Shown here: piece by piece, positions 1 through 8,602 of the stretch
How the letters are laid out: every line of letters begins with the position of its first letter
How positions within the stretch are numbered: position 1 is the first letter of the stretch
Assembly: GCA_964523405.1 (NCBI GenBank)
Contig: CAZGAQ010000008.1
Coordinates: 62,001 to 126,000 of the forward strand
DNA: 64,000 nucleotides
Reading direction: 5' to 3'
Source: CAZGAQ01 sp964523405
Lineage (GTDB): Bacteria > Planctomycetota > Phycisphaerae > UBA1845 > Fen-1342
Notes under the pieces: generated by a model
The model's database searches: none
What the model saw: only the letters and a program-made list of their open reading frames with translations
Told to the model about the DNA's origin: nothing
Made by a program: the position numbers and the translations under genes

Positions 1-444
1 ATAGAAGCGAATCTTGCCACCGAGGTGGACCGAAGGGTCACCGAGCTGTGGCGACTGCAGGGTCTCGATCAGGGCCCAGCGGGTGGGGCTGGCATTCGCC
101 CACTGGAAGCGAATGTCGAGGAACTGAGCGCTGCTGTTGGCGCCGCCAAAGCCGCCGAACGCGGCGACGAACGACTCCTCCGTGGAGGGGAGCGGCGGGT
201 CGCCGCTGCTCTGGATCGCCAGGCTGTCCGCGCGGATGAGGCTGCGCGTGACGGTGGCCTGGGCGGGGTCCTGGAACATCACGATCATCAGGTCGCCCAG
301 GGACGCGATTTGCGTGGGATAGGCCACGCCGGCGCCGTTCTGCTCGAATTCCGTGACTAGCTGCGGGAATTGGGCCAATGCGGTTGCGCAGGTCGAGGCG
401 CTCGCGAGTGCGAGAACGACTCGACAGATCAATTTGGGAGTCAC
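1..444 (-). CDS. Secreted protein of unknown function, C-terminus cut by the window edge
   Basis: An open frame of 148 codons runs off the left edge. The GTG start at 444 has a purine-rich GGAAAGGAAAAG just upstream. The first 24 residues form a signal peptide (VVLALASASTCATALA, likely cut before QFPQ). The mature part is rich in small, aromatic and acidic residues (LDIRFQWANAS, LGGKIRFY) and resembles a beta-sandwich exoprotein, but I recognise no family. It lies 57 nt downstream of the prepilin-like gene on the same strand and is probably cotranscribed. The frame was translated by hand and has no stop. Confidence 0.65.
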   Translation of the reverse strand, partial: MTPKLICRVVLALASASTCATALAQFPQLVTEFEQNGAGVAYPTQIASLGDLMIVMFQDPAQATVTRSLIRADSLAIQSSGDPPLPSTEESFVAAFGGFGGANSSAQFLDIRFQWANASPTRWALIETLQSPQLGDPSVHLGGKIRFY

Positions 445-501
445 TTCTTTTCCTTTCCGTTTAGTGGTGACGTGCTGGACGCTCTGTCCCTGAACCGATC
501 G

Positions 502-1503
502 CTATGGGACCTGTACGACCTGAACTTCGTTGTCGCGAGATTCCAAGTACTCCACACCGTAGTAGTACAGCAGCCCCTGGGCGGTGTACGGGATGCCTTC
601 CAGGCCCTGTCCGCCGGCCACCGTCGGACGCACGTGAGAGTCATCGAAGCCGAAGTTCACCCGTACGGGCTTCACGTGTCCATCCGCAAAGCCGATGTTG
701 GTCGAATCCTGTGAGAACGTCCTCATGGTGCCCGAAGCCGGATCGATGCCCGGCCGTCGGCTGCTGCCAGGATGGCGGGAGACGACAAAGTCTGTGTTGT
801 AGTTGAAGTTGCCTTCCATGTGACCGTCAGTACCCCGATTGTTGATGCCCCACGGGTGCTCTTCGACAAAGAGCGGCACGGAGGCCAGCGCCGGCGGCGC
901 CAGCCGCCCGGACGCGGACCCCGGCCCGCGCGAAGGCCCGGAAGTCTTTTCGGCGGGGCGGCCCGGGATCTTCTCTGGCGGGCGCAGGCCGAGCATCGAG
1001 AACATCGTGTAGCTGAACCTGCCGTTGCCGCCGCCGCCGAGAATGGTATCCCGTTGCGCGACGCCGGGTTTGTCGTCCGGACAGAGATAGGCCTTTTCGT
1101 TCTTGATCATCGGATACAGAACACCGTACTTCGGCGCGGCGGTAAAACCCTTTGGGTTCCCCGTTTGGGGGTTGTTGGCGTCCCCATCCACGAAGGCGCC
1201 GTACTGGTCGCCGACGCCCAGCCAATCCCTCCCCCCTTCGGCGCGCAGGGCGCGAGTCGCCGAAGATGGCGAATTCGCGTAATTCGACAGACTGGGCGGA
1301 TACGCCCCGTACTCCGTGGCGTAGGTGAAGGCGGCGGTCGCCAGCGAGCGTAGATTGGTTGTGCAGACGGCCGCGCGCGCGCTGCGGCGGGCACCATTGA
1401 GAGACGGCAGGAGGATCGAGATCAGGATGGCGATGATTGCGACTACCACCAGGAGTTCGATGAGCGTAAACGCCGAACCCCTGGGCCGAGTGCTGCGCAC
1501 CAT
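502..1503 (-). CDS. Prepilin-type N-terminal cleavage/methylation domain protein (pseudopilin-like)
   Basis: A protein of 333 residues with a short basic leader followed by the class III signal AFTLIELLVVVAIIAILIS. A prepilin peptidase would cut before the Phe and methylate it, leaving an N-terminal transmembrane helix. The C-terminal NIGFADGHV matches the H-X9-DG motif of planctomycete pseudopilin-like proteins, except that Ser sits where the His is expected. I chose the ATG at 1503, which has GGAG 9 nt upstream; TTG at 1536 and ATG at 1517 are in frame but have weaker sites. The role is inferred: an envelope or type II secretion-like filament protein, paired with the exported protein next to it. 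Confidence 0.9.
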   Translation of the reverse strand: MVRSTRPRGSAFTLIELLVVVAIIAILISILLPSLNGARRSARAAVCTTNLRSLATAAFTYATEYGAYPPSLSNYANSPSSATRALRAEGGRDWLGVGDQYGAFVDGDANNPQTGNPKGFTAAPKYGVLYPMIKNEKAYLCPDDKPGVAQRDTILGGGGNGRFSYTMFSMLGLRPPEKIPGRPAEKTSGPSRGPGSASGRLAPPALASVPLFVEEHPWGINNRGTDGHMEGNFNYNTDFVVSRHPGSSRRPGIDPASGTMRTFSQDSTNIGFADGHVKPVRVNFGFDDSHVRPTVAGGQGLEGIPYTAQGLLYYYGVEYLESRDNEVQVVQVP

Positions 1504-1998
1504 GGCGGTGTACTCCATTTGCCTGGATGTGACCAAAGCCGTGCCCTAGCGCACGGGTACCACGAATTGACGGACTCGCACGGGTGCGTCGACTTGAGTA
1601 AGCTGCTCAGCCACCACGAGTTGACCCAGTTGCCCGTCATGACAGCCCCGGCCGAACACCTCCGGGGTAGCCGTCAATCGGGCGCAGTCCCGCGCGAAAC
1701 GAGACCCTAAACTCAGACGCTACATGAACTAGGGACGGGTGTCAATCGAAAAATCCCCCGGGGGACGGGGCGCGCCGCCGGGCCGCCGCGGCGGTCGCCG
1801 GCCGTCGCTGAGGACTTGTGCGGCGACGCCGGGCACGCCCCTGGCCGGACGCGTTGGAAGCCCGCTGCGGAGAACCGCTTACGGTTCGGCGAGCTGCCCC
1901 ATGTCCTTGGACGGCGATCAGAGGCGACGGCCCGGGCTGCGGCTTCCCGGGCGGCCGGTGGGATGACCGCGACGACGGCTTCGGTTCCGGGCGCGGGC
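1504..1998. other. Intergenic region, 495 nt, no gene seen
   Basis: Both genes flanking this stretch read leftwards. Every open frame here is an overhang of a frame shadowing the hydrolase gene. It holds the good promoter listed at 1717-1745, 214 nt upstream of the prepilin-like gene. The rest is very GC-rich with short self-complementary runs such as CCCCCGGGGG near 1756. No RNA gene was recognised. Confidence 0.6.
1717..1745 (-). promoter_or_regulatory. Probable sigma-70 promoter of the prepilin-like gene
   Basis: On the minus strand a perfect TTGACA (1745-1740) is followed after exactly 17 nt by TAGCGT (1722-1717). The start site would lie near 1710, giving a leader of about 200 nt before the ATG at 1503. 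The -10 matches the consensus only partly. Confidence 0.5.
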
Positions 1999-2781
1999 TC
2001 AGGGGAGGGTTTCCAGGAAGGTTCGGAGGATGCGGGCGAACTCGTCGGGGGCTTCAATGGGCGGCACGTGGCCGCTACCAGAGATGAGGGCCCACTGCGC
2101 GCCGGGGATGGCGTCGTGGATGGCGCGCATCTGGTCGGGCGGGGTGAAGGTATCCTGGTCGCCGGCGACGACGAGCGTGGGGCAGTCGATCTGCGGCAGC
2201 GTGGTGAACGACTCGCGGCGGGCGCCAATGGCGCGGGCGGTGGCGGCAACGCCGACGGGCGAGGTGCGACACATGAGGTCGTACCAGTAGCGGCACTGGT
2301 CGGGCGGGAAGTGGGAGCCGAACACGGCGGGGACCATCTGGTCGACGACGGCGCGGGTGCCGGCGGTGAGAGCGGTCTGGGCCGTGGCTTCGCGGACGGC
2401 AACGCCCTTTTCGGTCTCGGCGTTGGCACGGGTGTCGCAGAGGACGAGGGCGCGGACGCGCGGGCGGTGGCGGCGGAAGAACTCGAAGGCGAGCATGCCG
2501 CCGAGGGATAGGCCGACGACGACGGCGGGGCGGGACTCGGGCAACGCCTCGAGCAGTTCGGCGAGGTCGTCGACGAGGCGGGCCATCGTCGTCGTGGCTG
2601 ACGCGTCGCTTTGGCCGTGGCCACGGAGGTCGGGGACGATGCAGCGCCAGGCGGGGCCGAGGCGGTCGACGGTGGGTTTCCACATTTCGCCGGAGATGGG
2701 GAAGCCGTGGATGAAGAGGACAGGGTCGCCTTGGCCGGTGACGTTGCAGTGCAGGGTGAGGTCGGAGATTGGGATTCGCAT
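1999..2781 (-). CDS. Alpha/beta-fold hydrolase
   Basis: A 260-residue serine hydrolase. It shows the oxyanion-hole region LFIHGFPISGEMW, the RGHGQSD turn after strand 4, the nucleophile elbow VGLSLGGM (Ser in GxSxG), an acidic residue in VAGDQDTFTPP and the catalytic His in SGSGHVPPIEAP. The whole catalytic triad is therefore present. It belongs to the broad esterase/lactonase/3-oxoadipate enol-lactonase-like group; the substrate cannot be read from sequence. I chose ATG 2781 (MRIPISDL) because the longer frame upstream is proline/serine low complexity. There is no convincing Shine-Dalgarno site. It follows the sugar-permease operon on the same strand. Confidence 0.9.
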   Translation of the reverse strand: MRIPISDLTLHCNVTGQGDPVLFIHGFPISGEMWKPTVDRLGPAWRCIVPDLRGHGQSDASATTTMARLVDDLAELLEALPESRPAVVVGLSLGGMLAFEFFRRHRPRVRALVLCDTRANAETEKGVAVREATAQTALTAGTRAVVDQMVPAVFGSHFPPDQCRYWYDLMCRTSPVGVAATARAIGARRESFTTLPQIDCPTLVVAGDQDTFTPPDQMRAIHDAIPGAQWALISGSGHVPPIEAPDEFARILRTFLETLP

Positions 2782-2850
2782 GGGGGGAGGATAGGGCGGA
2801 GACGGGCGGGGGCAAGGGCTGGGGGACGGGGGACAGGGGGAACGGAGTAG

Positions 2851-2882
2851 GGATCGAGGGATCAAGGGATTGAGGGATCAAG
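2851..2882. repeat. Octamer tandem repeat, four copies
   Basis: Four head-to-tail copies of GGATYRAG: GGATCGAG, GGATCAAG, GGATTGAG, GGATCAAG. The unit is uninterrupted and lies between two leftward genes. Eight is not a multiple of three, which argues against coding. Confidence 0.85.
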
Positions 2883-3072
2883 GACGCGGGGAACGGGGAG
2901 CGGCGGAGGGAATGGCGAATTGCGAAGAGCGAATAACGAAAGAATGAGACGCAGTCGGAGGCGGTGCGGGTCGACGGGAGTGCGTTGTGGCGGGAGACAG
3001 ATTCCTCGGTCGCTGAGGCTCCCTCGGAATGACGGAACGGGGGCGAACGGGGGTTCTTGCTGCGCTCGGGGT

Positions 3073-3091
3073 GACGGGCGGGACGCCCGTC
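3073..3091 (-). terminator. Hairpin at the end of the sugar-uptake operon
   Basis: GACGGGC and GCCCGTC form a 7-bp stem around a 5-nt loop immediately after the stop of the second permease. There is no T-run, so it may be a transcript-end stabilising hairpin rather than an intrinsic terminator. Confidence 0.35.
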
Positions 3092-4066
3092 CTACCCTTT
3101 GAGGCCGGTGGTGGCGATGCCGCGGATGAAGGTGCGTTGGGCGAAGAGGAAGAGGACGATGACGGGGGCGACGATGAGGGCCGTGGCGGCCATCAGCTCG
3201 TTCCACGGCGTGTCGCCGGCCTTGCTTTGGAGGAACTGCAGGCCGAGGGCGAGGGTGAACTGGTCGCGGTGCGAGAGGTAGATGAGGGGGCCGACGAGGT
3301 CGTTCCAGACGGCAAGGACGTGGAAGAGGGTGACGACGGCGAGGGCGGGCTTGCTGAGCGGCAGCATGATGCGCCAGAAACAGCCCCAGCGTGAGCAGCC
3401 GTCGAGCATGGCCGACTCTTCGAGTTCCTTGGGAATCCCCATGAAAAACTGGCGCAGGAGGAAGATGTTGAACGCGCCGCCGAACCAGGCGGGGACCCAG
3501 AGGGGCTGGAAGGTGCCGATCCAGCCGAAGACTTTGAACATCATGTAGGTGGGGACCATGATGACGGGGAAGGGGATCATCATGGTGGCGAGGCAGATGC
3601 CGAACATGAACTTGCGGCCGCGGAAGGGAATGCGGGCGAAGCCGTAGGCGGCGATGGAGCAGGAAACGAGGACGCCGGCGAGCGAGAGGACGGCGATGAG
3701 GACGGTGTTGCGGGCGAAGAGGAGGTAGTCGAAGGTATCGGAGCGGACGACGGCGGCGTAGCTGTCGAGGACCTGGGCGGTCTGGGCGGAGGGGTGGACG
3801 AGGCGCTCGGGGAGGAGCGAGGGGTTTTCGCCGGCGAGTTCCTGCGCGGTTTTCAGGCTGACGCTGAGCATCAGGCCGAGGGGGAGCAGGTAGAGGATGG
3901 AGACGGCGAGAAGGGCGGTGTAGGTCAGCGTGCGACGGAGTTTCGCGGAAGGGGACGTGAAAACGTGAGAACGTGAAAAGGCGCGAACGGGGGGCGCGGG
4001 CGGCGGGGGAGCCGTCGCGGTGGAGGGCGAGCCCGTTTGCACGTTGTCACCTTCCCGCCTTGTCAC
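3092..4066 (-). CDS. Carbohydrate ABC transporter permease, MalG/CUT1 type
   Basis: 324 residues with six predicted membrane helices beginning at about residue 45 (TYTALLAVSILYLLPLGLML). The EAA loop ELEESAMLDGCSRWGCFWRI followed by MLPLSKPAL contacts the ATPase in this family. It pairs with the MalF-type permease, whose stop lies 4 nt upstream. GTG 4066 has GGAG 9 nt upstream, and GTG 4042 is an alternative start. The first 40 residues are low complexity, encoded by repeats of an ACGTGA-like unit and TTGTCAC words, so the true start is uncertain. No ATP-binding subunit is encoded nearby; these importers often use a shared ATPase encoded elsewhere. Confidence 0.93.
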   Translation of the reverse strand: MTRREGDNVQTGSPSTATAPPPPAPPVRAFSRSHVFTSPSAKLRRTLTYTALLAVSILYLLPLGLMLSVSLKTAQELAGENPSLLPERLVHPSAQTAQVLDSYAAVVRSDTFDYLLFARNTVLIAVLSLAGVLVSCSIAAYGFARIPFRGRKFMFGICLATMMIPFPVIMVPTYMMFKVFGWIGTFQPLWVPAWFGGAFNIFLLRQFFMGIPKELEESAMLDGCSRWGCFWRIMLPLSKPALAVVTLFHVLAVWNDLVGPLIYLSHRDQFTLALGLQFLQSKAGDTPWNELMAATALIVAPVIVLFLFAQRTFIRGIATTGLKG

Positions 4067-4070
4067 GTTG

Positions 4071-5009
4071 TCACTCTCCGCGGTAGTGGACCATCTTGCG
4101 GCTGGCCCAGAAGACGAGGGCGGTGAGCAGCAGGACGATCAGGAGCTGGATCCAGGCCATGGCGCTGGCGTAGCCCATGCGCAGGTAGCGGAACGCGTTG
4201 TCGAAGAGGTACGAGGTATAGAAGTAGGTGGCTTCCTGGGGACCGGGGCGGCCGCGGAACATGACGTAGGGCAGGGCGAAGATTTGCAGGGCGCCGATGA
4301 TGTTGATGATGACGTTGAAGAGGATGACGGGGCTGAGGCCGGGGAGGGTGACGTGCCAGAAGCGGCGGAGGGAGTTGGCGCCGTCGAGCATGGCAGCTTC
4401 GTAGAGCTGCTCGGGGATGTCCTGGAGGCCGGCGAGGTAGATGACCATGGGGGAGCCGACGAACCAGAGGCTGACGAGGACAAGGGAGCCGAGGGCCCAG
4501 GAGGGCGAATCGAGCAGGCCGGGCATCGCAAGGCCCAGGGCGTGGAAGACGTAGCTGAGCAGGCCGAACTTGGGGTTGAGGAGCCAGAGCCACACGACGC
4601 CGGCCGCAACAAGGGGTACGACGGTGGGCATGAAGAGGCAGGCGCGGAAGAAGGCGAGGCCGCGGACTTTCTCGTTCATGAGGACGGCGAGGATGATGGC
4701 GAAGAGGGTGGTGAGGGGGACGGAGAGGCCGGCGAAGAGGAAGGTATTTTTGAGGACTTTCCAGAAGAGCTCGTCGTGGGCGAGTTGCTGGTAATTGCGC
4801 AGGCCGGTGCAGACGGGCTGCTGCAGGAGCGTGTAGTCGCAGAAGCTGATGTAGAGGGAGAAGCCCATGGGGAGGGCGAGGAAGATGAGGACGCCGAGCC
4901 ACCAGGGGGCGGTCCAGAGGAGGCCGGCCGCCAAGTGCGTGGGACCGGATTTTGCACCCGCTTTCACACGCTGCCTCCGAGGCGATTTGCCCTGTTCAAC
5001 TGCGTCCAC
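4071..5009 (-). CDS. Carbohydrate ABC transporter permease, MalF/CUT1 type
   Basis: 312 residues. After a short basic N-terminus there are six helices starting with LLWTAPWWLGVLIFLALP. The EAA motif is QLYEAAMLDGANSLRRFWHV followed by TLPGLSPVILF. It forms the inner-membrane channel with the MalG-type protein encoded immediately downstream, and should receive sugar from the binding protein encoded at 7.0-8.4 kb. The GTG start at 5009 is the only reasonable one ahead of helix 1; its ribosome site is weak. It sits 58 nt below the GPH transporter and belongs to the same leftward transcription unit. Confidence 0.93.
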   Translation of the reverse strand: MDAVEQGKSPRRQRVKAGAKSGPTHLAAGLLWTAPWWLGVLIFLALPMGFSLYISFCDYTLLQQPVCTGLRNYQQLAHDELFWKVLKNTFLFAGLSVPLTTLFAIILAVLMNEKVRGLAFFRACLFMPTVVPLVAAGVVWLWLLNPKFGLLSYVFHALGLAMPGLLDSPSWALGSLVLVSLWFVGSPMVIYLAGLQDIPEQLYEAAMLDGANSLRRFWHVTLPGLSPVILFNVIINIIGALQIFALPYVMFRGRPGPQEATYFYTSYLFDNAFRYLRMGYASAMAWIQLLIVLLLTALVFWASRKMVHYRGE

Positions 5010-5067
5010 GGCGGGGCGTTGGTCGCTCCATGTTGTCGCCGTGATGCGCGGCCAGCGCTGCGCGGCG

Positions 5068-6882
5068 TCAAGCCGGAGCGGTCGGAGGCGGGCTGCTCGC
5101 CGCCCGCCGCGCCTTCAGCGCCTCCTTGATTTCGTGGCACTGCGCCTCCGTCAGGGGATAGCTCGCCGTCAGCAGAATCGAGACGATGCTCAGCAGCAGC
5201 GGCGTGCCGATTTCGATCAGCCGCAGGCGGAACAAGGTGTGGGGAGACTGCTTCTTCAGCGACAACGCGAGCTTCAGGAGCTCGTCGATGCGGCCAGCCA
5301 ACTCGGCTGGGGCGTTCGCGAGCGCGGCACGATTGTCCTGAAGCGTCGCTAGACTGACCAGCAGCGCGCCGACGCGTTCGTCGAGCACCCTCGTGTGTGC
5401 AGCGGTCTCCGGATGCGTTTTCATCCGCTCGGCCAGATAGGGCCGAAGTCTTTGGGCCTCGGCGGTGGCCTTGGCAATCTGTTCGTCGATGGTTGCCAGC
5501 CGCGCCGCAGCGCCGAGGCCCTTGCGCTCCCAGTCCTGCGCTTCCGACTTGATCACCGCGATGGCCCCGCGCAGCGCGTCCACGCCGACGTTCTGGTGCT
5601 CGTCGAAGCTGGTGAACACGAGCAGCGCGCCGGTGACGAAGCTCGCGAACGCGGACCCCATTTTGATGAACCACCAGAACACGGCGTAATACTTGCCCTC
5701 CGAGCGGGTGCCGGTGCGCAGTTCGTCCGCGTCGCAGACGTCGCCGACCATGGACGAACCCAGGGTGAAGAACATCAGCATGCCGGCGGAGAGCAGCACG
5801 GTCGGGATGATGACGAGGTACGGGAGCTCCGGGTTGTAGCAGGCGATCTTGGAGAGCTGGGCGGCACACATCAGCAGGATCGCCAGCAGCAGCGTTTTTG
5901 GTTTGCCGGCGCGCTTGCTGATCCAGTTCAGCGGGAACACGGCGGCGAGGCCGGTGATTGCCCAGATGGTGCCGTTAATGCCGAGCAGGCGGCCGGCGGC
6001 AGTTTCGTCGCCGCCGTAGAGATAGAAGATGCTGATGTAGTAGTTGAACAGGGCGACGAAGTTGAAGCCCATGGCGAGCACGAAGACAATCGCCGTCAAT
6101 TGCAGGAAAGTGCGGTTGGTGATCGTGGCCCGCATGTCCCGCCAGAACGCGGATTTACGCTGTTTTTTGGCGACTTCGAAGCCGGGCTCGCGGAGGGAGA
6201 AGAACCACCAGAACGCCATGGGGATGAGGATGACGGCGATGAACAGCGAGACGTAGCGCATGCCGTCGACGAGGTCGCCGCCGGGGCCGCGGAAGAACTC
6301 CAGGCCTGCCAGCGCGATCAGCCAGGGGGTGCCCATGGCGAAGAGGTTGCCCAGGAAGCTCTTGGCGCTGAACAGGCGCGTGCGCTCGTGGGAATCCAGG
6401 GACATTTCGAGGCCGAGCGCGCCGTGGGGGATTTCGAAGAGGTTCGTGGAGGTGAAGAAGACGAGTAAGCCGAAGAGAATGAACCCGAGTTGGAACCAGT
6501 TGTACGCGGTCGCGCTGCCGAACCAGGCCTGCACGGCCGGCCCGCGCGGCACCCACCACATGCCGACGAAGCTCACGGCGACCGCGAGCGCGCCGATGAG
6601 AATGAACGGTCGCCGGCGGCCCCAGCGCGACCGCGTGTTGTCGGAGAGGTGCCCGGCGATCGGATCGGAAACGGCGTCCCAGAGGCGCGGGATGATCATG
6701 ATGACGCCGAGCCAGAACGCGCTCAGCCCGAGCGAGATGTTCCCCAGCAGTCCCATGAGCTGGCCGGCGATGTTGAACAGCGCGATGGGGATCAGTCCGC
6801 CCATGCCGAAGGCGACGAGCTGGTTCCAGGGAATGCGATCGGTGGCGGCGACCGGGTCGTGGGTCGGAGCGGTGGTGGTCAT
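5068..6882 (-). CDS. GPH-family glycoside:cation symporter (MelB-like) with a long insertion before the last helix
   Basis: 604 residues. The family signature after helix 2 is clear: RLWDAVSDPIAGHLSDNTRS then RWGRRRPFIL. Eleven helices can be followed to about residue 450. A stretch of about 110 residues rich in Ala, Glu, Arg and Leu (IDEQIAKATAEAQRLRPYL..., VGALLVSLATLQDNRAAL...) then comes before the last helix (IGTPLLLSIVSILLTASYPL). Members of this family are usually 450-500 residues, so this is an insertion, probably a helical hairpin. In the MelB fold the loop between helices 11 and 12 faces the periplasm. It lies between the binding protein and the permeases, so two kinds of sugar importer share one operon. 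Confidence 0.93.
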   Translation of the reverse strand: MTTTAPTHDPVAATDRIPWNQLVAFGMGGLIPIALFNIAGQLMGLLGNISLGLSAFWLGVIMIIPRLWDAVSDPIAGHLSDNTRSRWGRRRPFILIGALAVAVSFVGMWWVPRGPAVQAWFGSATAYNWFQLGFILFGLLVFFTSTNLFEIPHGALGLEMSLDSHERTRLFSAKSFLGNLFAMGTPWLIALAGLEFFRGPGGDLVDGMRYVSLFIAVILIPMAFWWFFSLREPGFEVAKKQRKSAFWRDMRATITNRTFLQLTAIVFVLAMGFNFVALFNYYISIFYLYGGDETAAGRLLGINGTIWAITGLAAVFPLNWISKRAGKPKTLLLAILLMCAAQLSKIACYNPELPYLVIIPTVLLSAGMLMFFTLGSSMVGDVCDADELRTGTRSEGKYYAVFWWFIKMGSAFASFVTGALLVFTSFDEHQNVGVDALRGAIAVIKSEAQDWERKGLGAAARLATIDEQIAKATAEAQRLRPYLAERMKTHPETAAHTRVLDERVGALLVSLATLQDNRAALANAPAELAGRIDELLKLALSLKKQSPHTLFRLRLIEIGTPLLLSIVSILLTASYPLTEAQCHEIKEALKARRAASSPPPTAPA

Positions 6883-7042
6883 GCTGCGCTGCTCTCCAGC
6901 GGGGTTTGCGAGGAGGTGCGACGGGGCGCGCGTCGAACTCGACGGCCGGCGGGGTGCGCGGCCGCCCGACCTGCGAACCGGGCGTCAGCAGAAGCCACGC
7001 CGCTGATCCTCGGCGCGCGGGGTGGCGATGCGCCGAGTCGCG

Positions 7043-8380
7043 TCACTGGCCGTCCCCCCTGCGCTTCGCCGCCATGCGCTCATACTCCCGCGCCGCCGTG
7101 TTGAGTTTCTGCTCCGTGGCCGGGATCTGCGCATCCACGTCCGCATCCCCGCGGAGCACCGTCTCCAGCAGCGTCCGCGTGCGCTGCTCAGCCAGTTGCC
7201 ACGTCGGCATTTTCGGGTAGCCGAATGCGTACGGCGATTCGGCCAAGCGGCTGAAGACCTCGATATACGGATTCGGATGATGGTCGAAGAACTCCGGTCG
7301 CGGGTACCGATACGGCGACACTTTCCCGTGCGCTCGGCAAAGCTCCTCGAGCACGTCCTGTCGCGTGAGCCACGCCAGAAACGTCATTGCCGCACGCGCG
7401 TGGTGCGCGCCGCGCGGAATCACGAACACATCGGTACTCGCCAGCGCGTTGGGCCGGGCACGGGTCACCGACGGAAACGGCGCGACCGCGTAGTCGAGGT
7501 TGGGCGTATACGTCGCGATCCACTTCGCCAACCACGGTCCCTGGAAGATCATCGCGAGCCGCCCGCTCAGGAACGGATTCTGGGCCCCCTCGATCGCGGG
7601 CATCGCGGCTTCGAAGTCGCCCGCCGCCTTCACACCGAACCGCGCGCGCATGTCCATCAGCCAGTGGTACGCCGCCGTCGCCTCCGGCGTGGTCAGTTGG
7701 AACGACTTGCCGTCCCACAGGCGTGCGTCGAAGAACTGCGGCCAGGCCCACGGCCACCAGCCGAGCATCGCGGGGGAGACGGTGAAGCCGAGTTGGGTGA
7801 TGTCGCCGCGGTCGTCGTATTTCGTTAGCTTTACCGCGTATTCGGCGAGTTCGGCGGTTGTTTGCGGGGGCTGGTTCGGATCGAGGCCCGCTTCGCGGAA
7901 GAGGCGGCGGTTGTAGTACAGGGCGATCGTGTAGGGCGTGCTGGGGAGGGCGTAGAGTTTGTTCTGGTAGCGGCAGATGTCGAGCCAGATGGGATTGAAG
8001 TCGTCGACGGCGACGGCGAACTCGCGGACGAGGTCGTCGAGCGGGAGCAAGGCATCCTGGTCGGCGTACTGCGGGATGATGTAGTCATACAGGCCGGCGA
8101 TGTCGGGCGGGTCGCCGCCGGCGGTCGCGATGAGCATGCGTTGGTCGACGTTGGCGACGGGGTTGTAGTCGACCCAGATGTTGCGCGTGGTGCCCTCCGT
8201 CTCGTTGAAGCGGCGGACAAGGCGCTCGATGTCCTGCTGTTCGACGCCGGTCCATTTCTCCCAGTAGCGGATGACGGTGCGGTCGGGGGGGACGTTCGCG
8301 CTGCCCTGCGGACCGAGGATCAGCAAGGCGGTTGCGGGCACGCCGAGCACGAGCAGCAGGAGTAGCGAGCGGACGTTCAT
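7043..8380 (-). CDS. Extracellular sugar-binding protein of an ABC importer (family 1)
   Basis: 445 residues. It has an N-terminal hydrophobic signal or anchor (SLLLLLVLGVPATALLILG) without a lipobox Cys. The body is typical of CUT1 binding proteins: VIRYWEKWTG near the start, IATAGGDPPDIAGLYDYII, then YALPSTPYTIALYYNRRLF and a Trp-rich WWPWAWPQFF segment. It would deliver a sugar or oligosaccharide to the two permeases downstream. ATG 8380 starts just ahead of the signal. The gene upstream is a GH1 glycosidase, which suggests a beta-linked glucoside-type substrate; that is inference. Confidence 0.92.
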   Translation of the reverse strand: MNVRSLLLLLVLGVPATALLILGPQGSANVPPDRTVIRYWEKWTGVEQQDIERLVRRFNETEGTTRNIWVDYNPVANVDQRMLIATAGGDPPDIAGLYDYIIPQYADQDALLPLDDLVREFAVAVDDFNPIWLDICRYQNKLYALPSTPYTIALYYNRRLFREAGLDPNQPPQTTAELAEYAVKLTKYDDRGDITQLGFTVSPAMLGWWPWAWPQFFDARLWDGKSFQLTTPEATAAYHWLMDMRARFGVKAAGDFEAAMPAIEGAQNPFLSGRLAMIFQGPWLAKWIATYTPNLDYAVAPFPSVTRARPNALASTDVFVIPRGAHHARAAMTFLAWLTRQDVLEELCRAHGKVSPYRYPRPEFFDHHPNPYIEVFSRLAESPYAFGYPKMPTWQLAEQRTRTLLETVLRGDADVDAQIPATEQKLNTAAREYERMAAKRRGDGQ

Positions 8381-8602
8381 ATTGGGTCGTGTCGCACAGT
8401 CGGTCGGAACATCGGCCGGGATACCGGTGGCACCGCGTATTCTGTCACACCTGCCGCCGCGGCGAAACGGGCGCGGCCGGAGAGTGCGTTATGACCCGCA
8501 ACTCGGCTCAGCGGACACGGCGGGTCCGCCGGCGCTGCGGCACTGGGCGAAGGCCTGCAGGTCGGGGAGGTCCGCGGCGCGGCAAGCGCGAGCCAGTCGA
8601 TC

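Larger units (their letters stand above)
2782..3091. other. Repeat-rich intergenic spacer
   Basis: About 310 nt with no gene. It holds an 8-nt tandem repeat (2851-2882), A/G-rich wording such as GAATTGCGAAGAGCGAAT near 2917, a CCTCGGTCGCTGAGGCTCCC segment near 3004, and a hairpin at 3073-3091 touching the permease stop codon. Similar short-repeat spacers recur elsewhere in the window (near 33.5, 34.8 and 44.0 kb). Confidence 0.7.

Noticed and set aside
1713..2624. 303-codon minus-strand frame overlapping the alpha/beta hydrolase gene
   Set aside because: Pro/Ser/Ala-rich out-of-frame shadow of a gene with an intact catalytic triad.
4020..5129. Plus-strand frame of 369 codons rich in Glu, Gly and Asp opposite the ABC permease genes
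   Set aside because: It is the antisense shadow of clear permease genes; the acidic composition comes from reverse-complement codons.
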